From Chelatococcus sambhunathii (lineage in GTDB: Bacteria > Pseudomonadota > Alphaproteobacteria > Rhizobiales > Beijerinckiaceae): a stretch of 64,000 nt of DNA. The position numbers and the translations under genes were made by a program. Numbering within the stretch: the stretch's first letter is position 1; each line of letters opens with the position of its first letter. Of the stretch, positions 1 through 7,753 are shown one piece after another. A model generated the notes under the pieces. The model made no database searches, had not been told where the DNA came from, and was given only the letters and a program-made list of their open reading frames with translations. The stretch is taken from the NCBI RefSeq assembly GCF_001418005.1, contig NZ_LIOL01000005.1:1-64000 (forward strand), given 5' to 3'.

Positions 1-271
1 TCATCTGCACGTCACCATCGTAAGCCCTTGTGATCGCGTCCATGAGCCGATCCCAGACGCCCGCCTTCCGCCATCGGTTGAAGCGGTTGTAGATCGTGGT
101 CGGCGGCCCGTAGCGCGCCGGCATGTCCGCCCACGGCGCGCCCGAGCGCAGGCACCAGAAGATGCCATTGAGAACCCGCCGGTCATCCACGCGAGGCACG
201 CCCCGCGACTTGTTGGGAAGGTGAGGCCGGATCGCCTCCCATTCGAAATCCGTCAGATCGTAGCGGCCCAT
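1..271 (-). CDS. IS5-family transposase, N-terminal part (runs off the window)
   Basis: Ninety codons read on the minus strand from an ATG at 271 to the window edge without a stop. The protein begins MGRYDLTDFEWEAIRPHLP and continues with GVPRVDDRRVLNGIFWCLR and a GAPWADMPARYG block, which is the conserved N-terminal region of IS5/IS427-group transposases (DUF4096-type domain). In this group the enzyme is usually made from two overlapping reading frames; the second frame with the rest of the DDE catalytic site would lie outside the window. Completeness therefore cannot be judged. It moves the insertion sequence by cut-and-paste transposition. Confidence 0.88.
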   Translation of the reverse strand, partial: MGRYDLTDFEWEAIRPHLPNKSRGVPRVDDRRVLNGIFWCLRSGAPWADMPARYGPPTTIYNRFNRWRKAGVWDRLMDAITRAYDGDVQM

Positions 272-350
272 CGCAAAGCTCCCGAAAAGGAGCTTGAATC
301 ACAATTGCCACCGTCAGGGAACCCAGAGCCGTTTATGGGTTTACGGCCTA
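1..350 (-). mobile_element. Insertion sequence of the IS5 family, one end visible
   Basis: The transposase 5' end plus about 80 bases of upstream sequence belong to the element. The outer end is inferred to lie near 335-350, where the sequence changes from IS-like (GTTTATGGGTTTACGG at 331-346) to an AT-richer strip. The terminal inverted repeat cannot be confirmed because the other end is outside the window. IS427-type elements often duplicate a short TA-containing target; a CTAG sits at 348-351 but only one side can be seen. Confidence 0.6.
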
Positions 351-643
351 GCTATAAGAGGCGGTTCACTTCAAACAAGAGTTTGAAAGAATGCTTAGTG
401 ACTTTAGATATACTGTATACCAAGTTCCTGGAGTTTTTATCCATTCAACGTGAATTCAGGAGGATCAGAACAGGTGACGGCTGACAAATCGTAGGGGAGA
501 GGCGCCGGACAGCTCGCAGCGGCCATACGCCAAAAAACCGCACTGGCGTTGGATGCCCTTTACCCTGGCCGAGCCATCAAACGAACTCCGTGAGCCCTTC
601 ACCGGGGTCCGCGCTGACGCGAGGGCGCAACGTAGGGAAGCGA
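351..643. other. Gene-free strip, AT-richer than the surroundings
   Basis: No convincing gene is seen between the IS end and the tRNA. Bases 351-480 are clearly richer in A and T than the rest of the window (runs such as TTTAGATATACTGTATACC near 402-421), and the reading frame that crosses it has no recognisable protein. Bases 480-643 return to high GC. The strip lies downstream of the tRNA-Leu 3' end, the usual place for integrated DNA, so it may be a remnant of acquired sequence. That is inference. Confidence 0.5.
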
Positions 644-728
644 TGGTGCCCAGGAGAGGACTCGAACCTCCACGGCTTTCACCACTGGTACCTGAAACCA
701 GCGCGTCTACCAATTCCGCCACCTGGGC
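644..728 (-). tRNA. tRNA-Leu, anticodon CAG
   Basis: Read on the minus strand, GCCCAGG at the 5' end pairs with CCTGGGC at the 3' end to form the acceptor stem. The D arm is present, and an anticodon stem CTGGT/ACCAG encloses the seven-base loop TTCAGGT, giving anticodon CAG. There is a long variable arm, as expected for leucine tRNAs, and a T arm GGAGG-TTCGAGT-CCTCT. The CCA end is encoded (644-646). The product decodes CUG, a very common leucine codon in this high-GC genome. Confidence 0.96.
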
Positions 729-747
729 CCATGTCAGGGCAGGCGTC

Positions 748-776
748 TGTCTAAGCATGCGCCCCGGGCTTGTCAA
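748..776 (-). promoter_or_regulatory. Sigma-70-type promoter of tRNA-Leu
   Basis: On the minus strand a perfect -35 box TTGACA (771-776) is followed after exactly 17 bases by TAGACA (748-753). Transcription would start near 741, about a dozen bases ahead of the mature tRNA 5' end at 728. Spacing and sequence fit housekeeping-sigma promoters of stable RNAs in alphaproteobacteria. Confidence 0.75.
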
Positions 777-882
777 CGGCGCTTTTGCACGGGCGCCCGC
801 CCGTGCGGTGGACAATCGGCCGCAGCGGGGCGGGAGTGCGGGCGCGCGGCCGCAGGGATCCACTGCGAGGCGCTGGCCGTTG

Positions 883-910
883 CTTGAAAAGCGGCCGATC
901 GGGCCCATAA
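883..910 (+). promoter_or_regulatory. Candidate heat-shock (RpoH) promoter of hrcA
   Basis: CTTGAAA at 883-889 and CCCATAA at 904-910 are separated by 14 bases. This matches the sigma-32/RpoH consensus (CTTGAA, then CCCAT) and lies 20-50 bases ahead of the hrcA start. No CIRCE inverted repeat is visible here, so heat control of hrcA would act through RpoH. The match is by eye. Confidence 0.6.
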
Positions 911-929
911 TCCCAAGGACGACAGGAGC

Positions 930-2099
930 ATGACGGCCATGAACGTGACGCCACGCGGTGCCTTGCCTCCCGGCGGCGCGTCGCCGGGCGCGAGCGCGCA
1001 TTCCGGCGCCGCTGCCGGCACCACCGCCGGTACGGTGGCGGAAGGGTCGCGCCCGCTCGTCGAGCTCAACGAGCGCTCGCGCGAAATCTTCCGCCAGATC
1101 GTCGAGAGCTATCTCGCCACGGGCGAGCCGGTGGGCTCGCGCAATCTCTCGCGCATGCTGCCGCTGCAGCTCTCGCCCGCCTCGATCCGCAACGTGATGG
1201 CCGATCTCGAGCAGACCGGCCTCATCTACGCGCCCCACACCAGCGCCGGGCGCCTGCCGACGGAGCTCGGCCTGCGCTTCTTCGTCGATGCGCTGCTCGA
1301 GATCGGCGACCTCACGGCGGCCGACCGGGCCAATATCGAGAGCCAGGTGCGCGCCGGCACCGGCAGCGCCTCGCTCGACGGCGTGCTCGCCCAGGCGACG
1401 ACGCTCTTGTCCGGCCTGTCGCGCGGGGCCGGCGTCGTCGTCACCACCAAGCAGAACCTGCGCCTCAAGCACATCGAGTTCGTGCGGCTCGACCCCGGCC
1501 GCGCCCTCGTCGTGCTCGTGGCCGAGGACGGCTCGGTGGAGAACCGACTGCTCGACCTGCCGCAGGGCCTGCCCGCCTCGGCGCTGACCGAGGCGACGAA
1601 CTTCCTCAACGCCTGCATCCGTGGCCGCACCCTGAGCGAGGTGCGCGAGGAGATCGCCCGCCGGCGCGAGGAGATCGCCCGCGAGCTCGACGCACTGACG
1701 GCACGGCTCGTCGAGGCCGGCGTCGCCATGAGCGTCGGCCCGGCCGAGGAGCGTCAGCTCATCGTGCGCGGCCAGGCGAACCTGCTCGAGGACCTCCGGG
1801 CCGCCGAGGACCTCGAGCGCATCCGCCTGCTCTTCGCCGACCTCGAGACCCAGAAGGACGTGATCGACCTCCTCTCCCGCGCCGAGGAGGGCGAGGGCGT
1901 GCGCATCTACATCGGCTCGGAGAACAAGCTGTTCTCCATGTCCGGCTCGTCGATGATCGCCGCCCCCTTCCGCGACGGCACCCAGCACATCGTCGGCGTC
2001 GTCGGCGTCATCGGCCCGACGCGGCTCAACTATGCCCGCATCGTGCCGATGGTGGATTATACGGCGCGCGTGGTGTCGCGGCTGCTGGAGGGGCGGTAG
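930..2099 (+). CDS. hrcA: Heat-inducible transcription repressor HrcA
   Basis: HrcA binds the CIRCE operator ahead of groESL and related chaperone operons and represses them until heat shock. The 389-residue frame has the HrcA winged helix at about residues 45-110 ([20 protein letters not shown], then GSRNLSR and [13 protein letters not shown]), followed by the GAF-like central domain and the C-terminal [19 protein letters not shown] signature. The first 40 residues are a Gly/Ala-rich extension outside the family core. Starts at 930 and 939 are both possible; AGGAG at 924-928 suits the second better and AAGGA at 915-919 the first. It stands alone, without grpE beside it. An RpoH-like promoter lies just upstream. 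Confidence 0.96.
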   Translation: MTAMNVTPRGALPPGGASPGASAHSGAAAGTTAGTVAEGSRPLVELNERSREIFRQIVESYLATGEPVGSRNLSRMLPLQLSPASIRNVMADLEQTGLIYAPHTSAGRLPTELGLRFFVDALLEIGDLTAADRANIESQVRAGTGSASLDGVLAQATTLLSGLSRGAGVVVTTKQNLRLKHIEFVRLDPGRALVVLVAEDGSVENRLLDLPQGLPASALTEATNFLNACIRGRTLSEVREEIARRREEIARELDALTARLVEAGVAMSVGPAEERQLIVRGQANLLEDLRAAEDLERIRLLFADLETQKDVIDLLSRAEEGEGVRIYIGSENKLFSMSGSSMIAAPFRDGTQHIVGVVGVIGPTRLNYARIVPMVDYTARVVSRLLEGR

Positions 2100-2108
2100 G
2101 CGCCCCCC

Positions 2109-2267
2109 TCACGGGAACAGCATCATCGTCGCCTCGGCTCCGGACGCCTCGTCGAGGGCGATGAGCTCTGCCGCCGGCAGCGTCGCGAAACGCATGGCGA
2201 CGACCTCCTCCGGCCAGGCGGCGGCGGTCGCCGGCCGCCCGATGAAGAGGAGGCCGCCACGGTGCGG
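2109..2267 (-). pseudogene. Coding-like tail after the acdS stop, origin unknown
   Basis: After the acdS stop codon the same minus-strand frame stays open for 52 more codons before a TGA at 2109-2111. The reading includes LLFIGRPATAAAWPEEVV and ends ATMMLFP, with protein-like composition and the GC-rich third positions of real genes here. The only inner ATG (ATGCGTTTC) would give a 28-residue peptide. The acdS protein itself ends at its normal FRNG terminus, so this is probably the decayed 3' end of another gene. It was not recognised. Confidence 0.25.
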
Positions 2268-3278
2268 TCAGCCGTTGCGGAAGGTGTAGCTGTAGCCGTT
2301 GATCGCCGGCACGCCGCCGAGATGCGCGTAGAGCACCTTCGACCCGGCCGGAAAGAAGCCGCGCGCGACGAGGTCGATCATGCCCTGCATGGATTTTCCC
2401 TCGTAGACCGGGTCGGTCATCATGCCCTCGAGGCGCGCCGAGAGGCGAATGGCGGCGAGCGTCTCCTTCGAGGGCACGCCATAGGCCGGATAGGCGTAGT
2501 CCTCCTTCAGCACGATGTCTTCCTCGGTGATGTCCTTGCCGCCGACGAGGGCTGAGGTCTTCTGGGCGATATCGAGCACCTGGGCGCGCGTCTTTTCCGG
2601 CGTGCCCGAGCCGTCGATGCCGATGACACGGCGCTGGCGCCCGTCCTTGGCGAAGCCCACCACCATGCCGGCGTGGGTGGAGCCGGTGACGGTGCACACC
2701 ACGATGAAGTCGAAGGAGAAGCCGAGCGCCGCCTCCTGCGCCCTCACCTCCTCGGCGAAGCCCACATAGCCGAGGCCGCCGTATTTGTGCACGGAGGCGC
2801 CGGCCGGGATGGGATAGGGCTTGCCGCCCCGGGCGCGGACGTCTTCGAGCGCCCGCTCCCAGCTCTCGCGGATGCCGATGTCGAAGCCCTCGTCGACGAG
2901 TTCGACCTCCGCCCCCATGACGCGCGAGAGAAGGATATTGCCGACCCGGTCGTAGACCGCATCGTCGTGCGGCACCCAGCTCTCCTGCACGAGGCGACAC
3001 TTCATGCCGATCTTGGCTGCCGTCGCCGCCACCATGCGCGTGTGGTTGGACTGCACGCCGCCGATGGAGACGAGCGTGTCGGCACCGCTCCTGATCGCGT
3101 CCGGCACGATATATTCGAGCTTGCGCAGCTTGTTGCCGCCGAAGGCGAGGCCCGAGTTGCAGTCCTCGCGCTTGGCATAGAGCTCCACCTTGCCGCCGAG
3201 GTGTTTACTGAGACGCTCCAGCTTCTCGATCGGCGTCGGGCCGAAGGTAAGCGGATAGCGGTCGAATTTTTCGAGCAT
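2268..3278 (-). CDS. acdS: 1-aminocyclopropane-1-carboxylate (ACC) deaminase
   Basis: This PLP enzyme splits ACC, the plant ethylene precursor, into 2-oxobutanoate and ammonia; in rhizosphere bacteria it lowers plant ethylene and supplies nitrogen. The 336 residues match the family length. The PLP lysine is in FGGNKLRK (Lys50), the substrate-binding serine in GVQSNHT (Ser77), and the Tyr-Glu pair is in DPVYEGKS (about 292-293). A leucine follows the His of AHLGG. Glu and Leu at these two places are held to separate true ACC deaminases from D-cysteine desulfhydrases, where they are Ser and Thr, so deaminase is preferred. GGGGAAG lies ahead of the ATG. It is divergent from an Lrp-type regulator, the usual acdR-acdS arrangement. 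Confidence 0.95.
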   Translation of the reverse strand: MLEKFDRYPLTFGPTPIEKLERLSKHLGGKVELYAKREDCNSGLAFGGNKLRKLEYIVPDAIRSGADTLVSIGGVQSNHTRMVAATAAKIGMKCRLVQESWVPHDDAVYDRVGNILLSRVMGAEVELVDEGFDIGIRESWERALEDVRARGGKPYPIPAGASVHKYGGLGYVGFAEEVRAQEAALGFSFDFIVVCTVTGSTHAGMVVGFAKDGRQRRVIGIDGSGTPEKTRAQVLDIAQKTSALVGGKDITEEDIVLKEDYAYPAYGVPSKETLAAIRLSARLEGMMTDPVYEGKSMQGMIDLVARGFFPAGSKVLYAHLGGVPAINGYSYTFRNG

Positions 3279-3423
3279 GGCGCGGTCTTCCCCTTGGAAA
3301 TGGATGGGGAAAGCCTAGCAACAGTACCTATGAAAGGTCCTTCCGAAGTAAGCGTCATTTATGATTTGCTGTTTCGGTCGATCCGCCTAGTATCTTCCGA
3401 ATGCTTCATTAACAGGCCATTCA
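3279..3423. promoter_or_regulatory. Divergent acdS/acdR control region
   Basis: The 145 bases between the two divergent starts are AT-richer than the genes. They contain a short palindrome AAGG-T-CCTT (about 3334-3342) and two copies of CTTCCGAA, at 3340-3347 and 3394-3401, spaced 54 bases apart, or about five helical turns. Lrp-family proteins bind phased sites and wrap DNA, so these are candidate AcdR sites; in studied relatives AcdR acts from this region on acdS. No -35/-10 pair was confidently placed. Confidence 0.45.
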
Positions 3424-3900
3424 ATGAAAGAATCCGTCACACGCGAACTCGACCGCACCGACCTGCGCATCCTCAGGCTGCTGCAGGCCGACGGGCGCAT
3501 GGGCAATGCCGAGATCGCCAAGCGCGTCAATACCAGCGCGGCGACCTGCCACCGGCGCATCCAGCGCCTCCTCGCCGAGGGCTATGTGTCGGGCGTGCGG
3601 GCGCTCGTGGCGCCCGGGCGGGTCGAACGCGGCACACTCGTCTTCGTCGGCGTGGTGCTGGACCGTTCGACGCCCGAGAGCTTCGCCGCCTTCGAGGAGG
3701 CGGTGCGCGCCATGCCGGTGGTGCTCGACTGTCACGTCGTCGCCGGCGACTTCGACTATTTCCTGAAGATCCGCGTGCGCGACATGGTCGATTTCAACCG
3801 CCTGCACGGGGAAAAGCTCATCGCCCTGCCCGGCGTGCGCCAGACGCGGACCTTCTTCGTCCTCAAGGAGGTGGTCGACAACGCACCACTCGCCTTCTGA
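3424..3900 (+). CDS. acdR: Lrp/AsnC-family regulator of ACC deaminase
   Basis: The 158-residue protein has the Lrp/AsnC layout. Residues 9-60 form the helix-turn-helix (LDRTDLRILRLLQADGRM, then NTSAATCHRRIQRL), and residues 75-150 form the RAM/ligand-binding ferredoxin-like domain (CHVVAGDFDYFLKIRVRD). Lrp-type proteins form octamers and respond to small effectors. Divergent placement 145 bases from acdS is the arrangement of AcdR, which controls acdS expression in rhizobia and plant-associated bacteria. The function is inferred from family and position; the name would be wrong if it instead served an unlinked amino acid gene. Confidence 0.88.
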   Translation: MKESVTRELDRTDLRILRLLQADGRMGNAEIAKRVNTSAATCHRRIQRLLAEGYVSGVRALVAPGRVERGTLVFVGVVLDRSTPESFAAFEEAVRAMPVVLDCHVVAGDFDYFLKIRVRDMVDFNRLHGEKLIALPGVRQTRTFFVLKEVVDNAPLAF

Positions 3901-4075
3901 AGCGCCGCCCCGCGCGAGGGACTTTGCCGGCCCCTTAGCGGCGCACCTCTTGGCGGATGGCCCGCACGCTGCTATTCCCGCGGCTTGACGATCACGGCCG
4001 CGCTCCCGCCCCCGCCTGCGCAGGAAGGCCGTCACAGCCGCGGGGACAGGCGGGCGAGCGAAACGACGTTCCGAC

Positions 4076-5881
4076 ATGACAACGAAGCCCATCGAGACCA
4101 TCCGCAACTTCTCCATCGTCGCGCATATCGACCATGGCAAGTCGACGCTCGCCGACAGGCTCATCCAGAAGACGGGCGCGCTGTCCGACCGCGAGATGCA
4201 GGAGCAGGTGCTCGATTCCATGGATATCGAGCGCGAGCGCGGCATCACCATCAAGGCGCAGACCGTGCGCCTCGAATATCCGGCCAAGGACGGCAAGACC
4301 TACGTCCTCAACCTGATGGACACGCCCGGGCACGTCGACTTCGCCTACGAGGTCTCGCGCTCGCTCGCGGCCTGCGAGGGCTCGCTGCTGGTCGTCGACG
4401 CCTCCCAGGGCGTCGAGGCGCAGACGCTCGCCAACGTCTACCAGGCGCTCGACGCTAACCACGAGATCGTGCCCGTCCTCAACAAGATCGATCTGCCGGC
4501 CGCCGAGCCCGACCGCGTCAAGGAGCAGATCGAGGAGGTAATCGGCCTCGACGCCTCCGACGCCGTGCCGATCTCGGCCAAGACCGGCCTCGGCATCGAG
4601 GACGTGCTGGAGGCCATCGTCACCCGCCTGCCGCCGCCCAGGGGCGACGCGGAGGCGCCACTGAAGGCGATGCTCGTCGACAGCTGGTACGATGCCTATC
4701 TCGGCGTCGTCGTCCTCGTGCGCATCATCGACGGGACGCTGAAGAAGGGCACGACCATCCGCATGATGCGCACCGGCGCGACCTATCCGGTGGACCGCGT
4801 CGGCGTCTTCCGGCCCAAGATGACCAATGTGGACTCGCTCGGCCCCGGCGAGGTCGGCTTCCTCACCGCCTCGATCAAGGAGGTGGCGGACACCGCCGTC
4901 GGCGACACCATCACCGACGACAGGAAGCCCTGCGCCGAGCCACTGCCCGGGTTCAAGCCCGTGCAGCCCGTCGTCTTCTGCGGCCTCTTCCCGGTCGATG
5001 CCGCAGATTTCGAGGACCTGCGCGCGGCCATGGGCAAGCTCAGACTGAACGACGCCAGCTTCTCCTACGAGATGGAGACCTCGGCGGCGCTCGGCTTCGG
5101 CTTCCGCTGCGGCTTCCTCGGCCTTCTCCACCTCGAGATCATCCAGGAGCGGCTGGAGCGCGAGTTCAACCTCGACCTCATCTCCACCGCCCCCTCGGTG
5201 GTCTACCGCCTCAAGATGAGCGACGGCAGCGAGCGCGAATTGCACAATCCGGCCGACATGCCGGAGGTGATGAAGGTCGCCGAGATCGCCGAGCCGTGGA
5301 TCCGCGCCACCATCATGACGCCGGACGACTATCTCGGCGCCATCCTCAAGCTGTGCCAGGACCGGCGGGGCGAGCAGGTGGACCTCAACTACGTCGGCAA
5401 GCGCGCCATGGTCGTCTACGACCTGCCGCTCAACGAGGTGGTGTTCGACTTCTACGACCGGCTGAAGTCGATCTCGAAGGGCTATGCCTCCTTCGACTAC
5501 CAGATCACCGACTATCGCCCCGGCGACCTCGTCAAGATGTCGATCCTCGTCAACGGCGAGCCGGTCGATGCGCTCTCCATGCTCGTGCACCGCACCCGCG
5601 CCGAGATGCGCGGCCGCGCCATGTGCGAGAAGCTGAAGGACCTCATCCCACAGCACCTCTTCCAGATCCCGATCCAGGCCGCGATCGGCGCCAAGATCAT
5701 CGCCCGTGAGACCATCCGCGCCCTGCGCAAGGACGTGACGGCGAAGTGCTATGGCGGCGACGTCTCGCGCAAGCGCAAGCTCCTCGAGAAGCAGAAGGAG
5801 GGCAAGAAGCGCATGCGCCAGTTCGGCAAGGTGGAGATCCCGCAGGAAGCCTTCATCGCCGCGCTGAAGATGGACAGTTGA
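4076..5881 (+). CDS. lepA: Translation elongation factor 4 (LepA)
   Basis: LepA is a ribosome-bound GTPase that can back-translocate stalled ribosomes and affects initiation. The 601 residues are the standard length. G1 is AHIDHGKST (about 15-23), the switch region RGITIKAQT follows, G3 is DTPGHVDF and G4 is NKIDLP. The LepA-only C-terminal domain is present ([20 protein letters not shown]), which excludes EF-G and RF3. It is read alone, with 175 bases of gene-free sequence before it that show nothing recognisable. Confidence 0.98.
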   Translation: MTTKPIETIRNFSIVAHIDHGKSTLADRLIQKTGALSDREMQEQVLDSMDIERERGITIKAQTVRLEYPAKDGKTYVLNLMDTPGHVDFAYEVSRSLAACEGSLLVVDASQGVEAQTLANVYQALDANHEIVPVLNKIDLPAAEPDRVKEQIEEVIGLDASDAVPISAKTGLGIEDVLEAIVTRLPPPRGDAEAPLKAMLVDSWYDAYLGVVVLVRIIDGTLKKGTTIRMMRTGATYPVDRVGVFRPKMTNVDSLGPGEVGFLTASIKEVADTAVGDTITDDRKPCAEPLPGFKPVQPVVFCGLFPVDAADFEDLRAAMGKLRLNDASFSYEMETSAALGFGFRCGFLGLLHLEIIQERLEREFNLDLISTAPSVVYRLKMSDGSERELHNPADMPEVMKVAEIAEPWIRATIMTPDDYLGAILKLCQDRRGEQVDLNYVGKRAMVVYDLPLNEVVFDFYDRLKSISKGYASFDYQITDYRPGDLVKMSILVNGEPVDALSMLVHRTRAEMRGRAMCEKLKDLIPQHLFQIPIQAAIGAKIIARETIRALRKDVTAKCYGGDVSRKRKLLEKQKEGKKRMRQFGKVEIPQEAFIAALKMDS

Positions 5882-5898
5882 GGCGTCCGGCCTCAGCC

Positions 5899-5920
5899 CC
5901 GCCGCCTTTCGTCGCGGCGG
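5899..5920 (+). terminator. Weak hairpin after lepA
   Basis: CCGCCGC (5899-5905) and GCGGCGG (5914-5920) form a seven-pair stem with an eight-base loop 18 bases after the lepA stop. It is not followed by a clear T run, so it is at best a weak or Rho-assisted terminator. A second small stem, TGAGGC/GCCTCA, overlaps the stop codon. Confidence 0.35.
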
Positions 5921-6005
5921 ATTCCACTTCCCTCAAAAATGCTCTAAGGAAGCCGCGACCCTTCCGGCGGCCGGCAACGTCGGATCAGCACTCGTGGAGA
6001 CAACC

Positions 6006-7010
6006 ATGGCGGCGCAAGCGCTCGATCCCCTCTCCAAGCTCGTCACGGTCTTCGGCGGCTCGGGCTTCCTCGGCCGCCACGTGGTGCGGGCCCTCGCCCG
6101 CCGCGGCTATCGCATCCGCGTCGCCGTGCGCCGGCCCGATCTTGCCGGGCACCTGCAGCCCCTCGGTCGCGTCGGCCAGATCCACGCCGTCCAGGCCAAC
6201 CTGCGCTTCAAGAACTCGGTCGAGGCCGCCGTGCAGGGGGCCGATGCCGTTATCAACCTCGTCGGCATCATGCAAGAGACCGGGCGCCAGCGCTTCGACG
6301 CCGTGCAGGCCTTCGGCGCGCGCGCCGTCGCCCAGGCGACGGCCGGTGCCGGCGCTTCGCTCGTGCACGTTTCCGCGCTGGGGGCGGACCCCAAGTCCGC
6401 CTCGCTCTACGCCCGCACGAAGGCGGCAGGCGAGGAGGCGGTCTTCACCACGGTACCCGAGGCGATCGTCTTCCGTCCCTCCGTCGTCTTCGGCCCGGAG
6501 GACGCCTTCTTCAACCGCTTCGCGGCGCTTGCCCGCATGCTGCCCGTCATCCCGCTCGTCGGCGCCGACACGCGTTTCCAGCCGGTCTTCGCCGGTGACG
6601 TCGCCGAGGCCATCGCCCGCGCCGTCGACGGCACAGTGGCCGACGGGCGCGTCTACGAGCTCGGCGGTCCGCAGGTGCGGAGCCTGCGCGAGATCCTCGA
6701 CTACATCCTCAAGGTCACGGGCCGAAGCCGGCTGGTGCTGCCGCTGTCCTTCGGACTCGGCCGGGCCCAGGCGGCGGTGCTCGAGACGCTCGACAAGCTC
6801 ACCTTCGGCCTCATGCCCGACGAATTTGTGTTGACCCGCGACCAGGTGACGCTGCTGAGGACCGACAACGTGGTGTCCGATGTCGCCATCGCCGAAGGTC
6901 GCACGCTCGAGGGCCTCGGCATCCAGCCGGAAGCCGTCGAGGCCATCGTGCCGACCTATCTCTGGCGCTTCCGCGAACGCGGCCAGTTCGAGCAGACGCA
7001 CCTCGCCTGA
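6006..7010 (+). CDS. NDUFA9-like NAD(P)-binding SDR, complex I associated family
   Basis: This is an atypical short-chain dehydrogenase of the NDUFA9 group, whose mitochondrial member is an accessory subunit of NADH dehydrogenase; the bacterial homologues occur in alphaproteobacteria. The Rossmann motif GGSGFLGRHVVRAL lies near the N terminus, then DAVINLVGI, VHVSALGAD and YARTKAAGEE; the last is a degenerate YxxxK. The start at 6006 is chosen because GGAG (5996-5999) is well spaced from it; a GTG at 5994 is possible. Catalysis is not shown, and quinone or complex I assembly roles are inference from the family. No other complex I gene is nearby. Confidence 0.85.
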   Translation: MAAQALDPLSKLVTVFGGSGFLGRHVVRALARRGYRIRVAVRRPDLAGHLQPLGRVGQIHAVQANLRFKNSVEAAVQGADAVINLVGIMQETGRQRFDAVQAFGARAVAQATAGAGASLVHVSALGADPKSASLYARTKAAGEEAVFTTVPEAIVFRPSVVFGPEDAFFNRFAALARMLPVIPLVGADTRFQPVFAGDVAEAIARAVDGTVADGRVYELGGPQVRSLREILDYILKVTGRSRLVLPLSFGLGRAQAAVLETLDKLTFGLMPDEFVLTRDQVTLLRTDNVVSDVAIAEGRTLEGLGIQPEAVEAIVPTYLWRFRERGQFEQTHLA

Positions 7011-7727
7011 TCAGCCGGCCCGCACCGTGGCAGTCGCCATCGCCCGCGCCTCGCGGGCGGCCAGCTTCTTGTGCACGTGCACCATGTAGGCCACGCCGAA
7101 GAGCGGCGTCATCAGGTTGATGACGGGAATGGCGACGAAACCGGCGATGACGAGGCCGGCGAGCAGCACCGTGCCGCGGTTGCGGTGGCGCATGGCCGCA
7201 GCCTCGGGCATCGGCTGAAAACGTCCGGCGGCGAGCTCGAAATATTCCCGGCCCAGCAGATAGGCGTTCGCTCCGAAGAAGGCGATGAGATTGACGCCCG
7301 GCACGAAGAGCAGCACCAGCGCGATGGCATTGACCATCAGCGACAGGCCGGCAAAGCGCAGCCCGTAGAGGATGGACCGGCCGAAGGAGAGTGGCCGGCC
7401 CGGCGGATCTGCCGGATAGTGGGCCCCTTCCACCATCTCCGCCGCGTCGTCGAGGAAATAGCCGGCGACGAGCGCGGAGATCGGCGGGACGAGGAAGGCG
7501 AGCGCGATGAAGATGCCGATGCCGGCGAAGATGAGCGCGAAACTGTCGATCAGTGGATAGTCCACCAGCAGCGCATAGCGGTCCATCAGCAGGGCGACGC
7601 CGCGCGTCAGCGCCAGCCAGACGAGCACGATCAGCGCCAGCGTCAGGGCCAGCGAGCGCCACAGGATGCGGCGGAACGGCGGCGAGACGATCTGCCGCCA
7701 CGCCTTCAGGATGGCATCGGGATACAT
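7011..7727 (-). CDS. EI24/CysZ-like multi-pass membrane protein
   Basis: The 238-residue protein has about four to six hydrophobic segments (for example ALTLALIVLVWLAL near 30, FAGIGIFIALAFLVP near 70, GLSLMVNAIALVLLFVPG near 135, and GTVLLAGLVIAGFVAIPVI near 190). It also carries the NLIAFFGANAYLLGREYFE stretch typical of the EI24/CysZ family (old name DUF540). CysZ imports sulfate in enterobacteria, but many alphaproteobacterial members have no proven substrate and no cys genes are adjacent. GGGAG sits about five bases before the ATG. It is convergent with the SDR, the two stops nearly touching. Confidence 0.8.
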   Translation of the reverse strand: MYPDAILKAWRQIVSPPFRRILWRSLALTLALIVLVWLALTRGVALLMDRYALLVDYPLIDSFALIFAGIGIFIALAFLVPPISALVAGYFLDDAAEMVEGAHYPADPPGRPLSFGRSILYGLRFAGLSLMVNAIALVLLFVPGVNLIAFFGANAYLLGREYFELAAGRFQPMPEAAAMRHRNRGTVLLAGLVIAGFVAIPVINLMTPLFGVAYMVHVHKKLAAREARAMATATVRAG

Positions 7728-7753
7728 GGCACTCCCAGGAAAAGAGCGGGGGC

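Noticed and set aside
221-484. Plus-strand frame of 87 codons in the IS/AT-rich junction
   Set aside because: It starts inside the antisense of the transposase and runs through the IS end; no homology recognised.
465-1988. Minus-strand frame of 507 codons over tRNA-Leu and hrcA
   Set aside because: It crosses the tRNA and is antisense to a clear HrcA; no family features.
2268-3278. D-cysteine desulfhydrase as the identity of acdS
   Set aside because: The Glu and Leu at the discriminating positions, the length and the divergent Lrp regulator all favour ACC deaminase.
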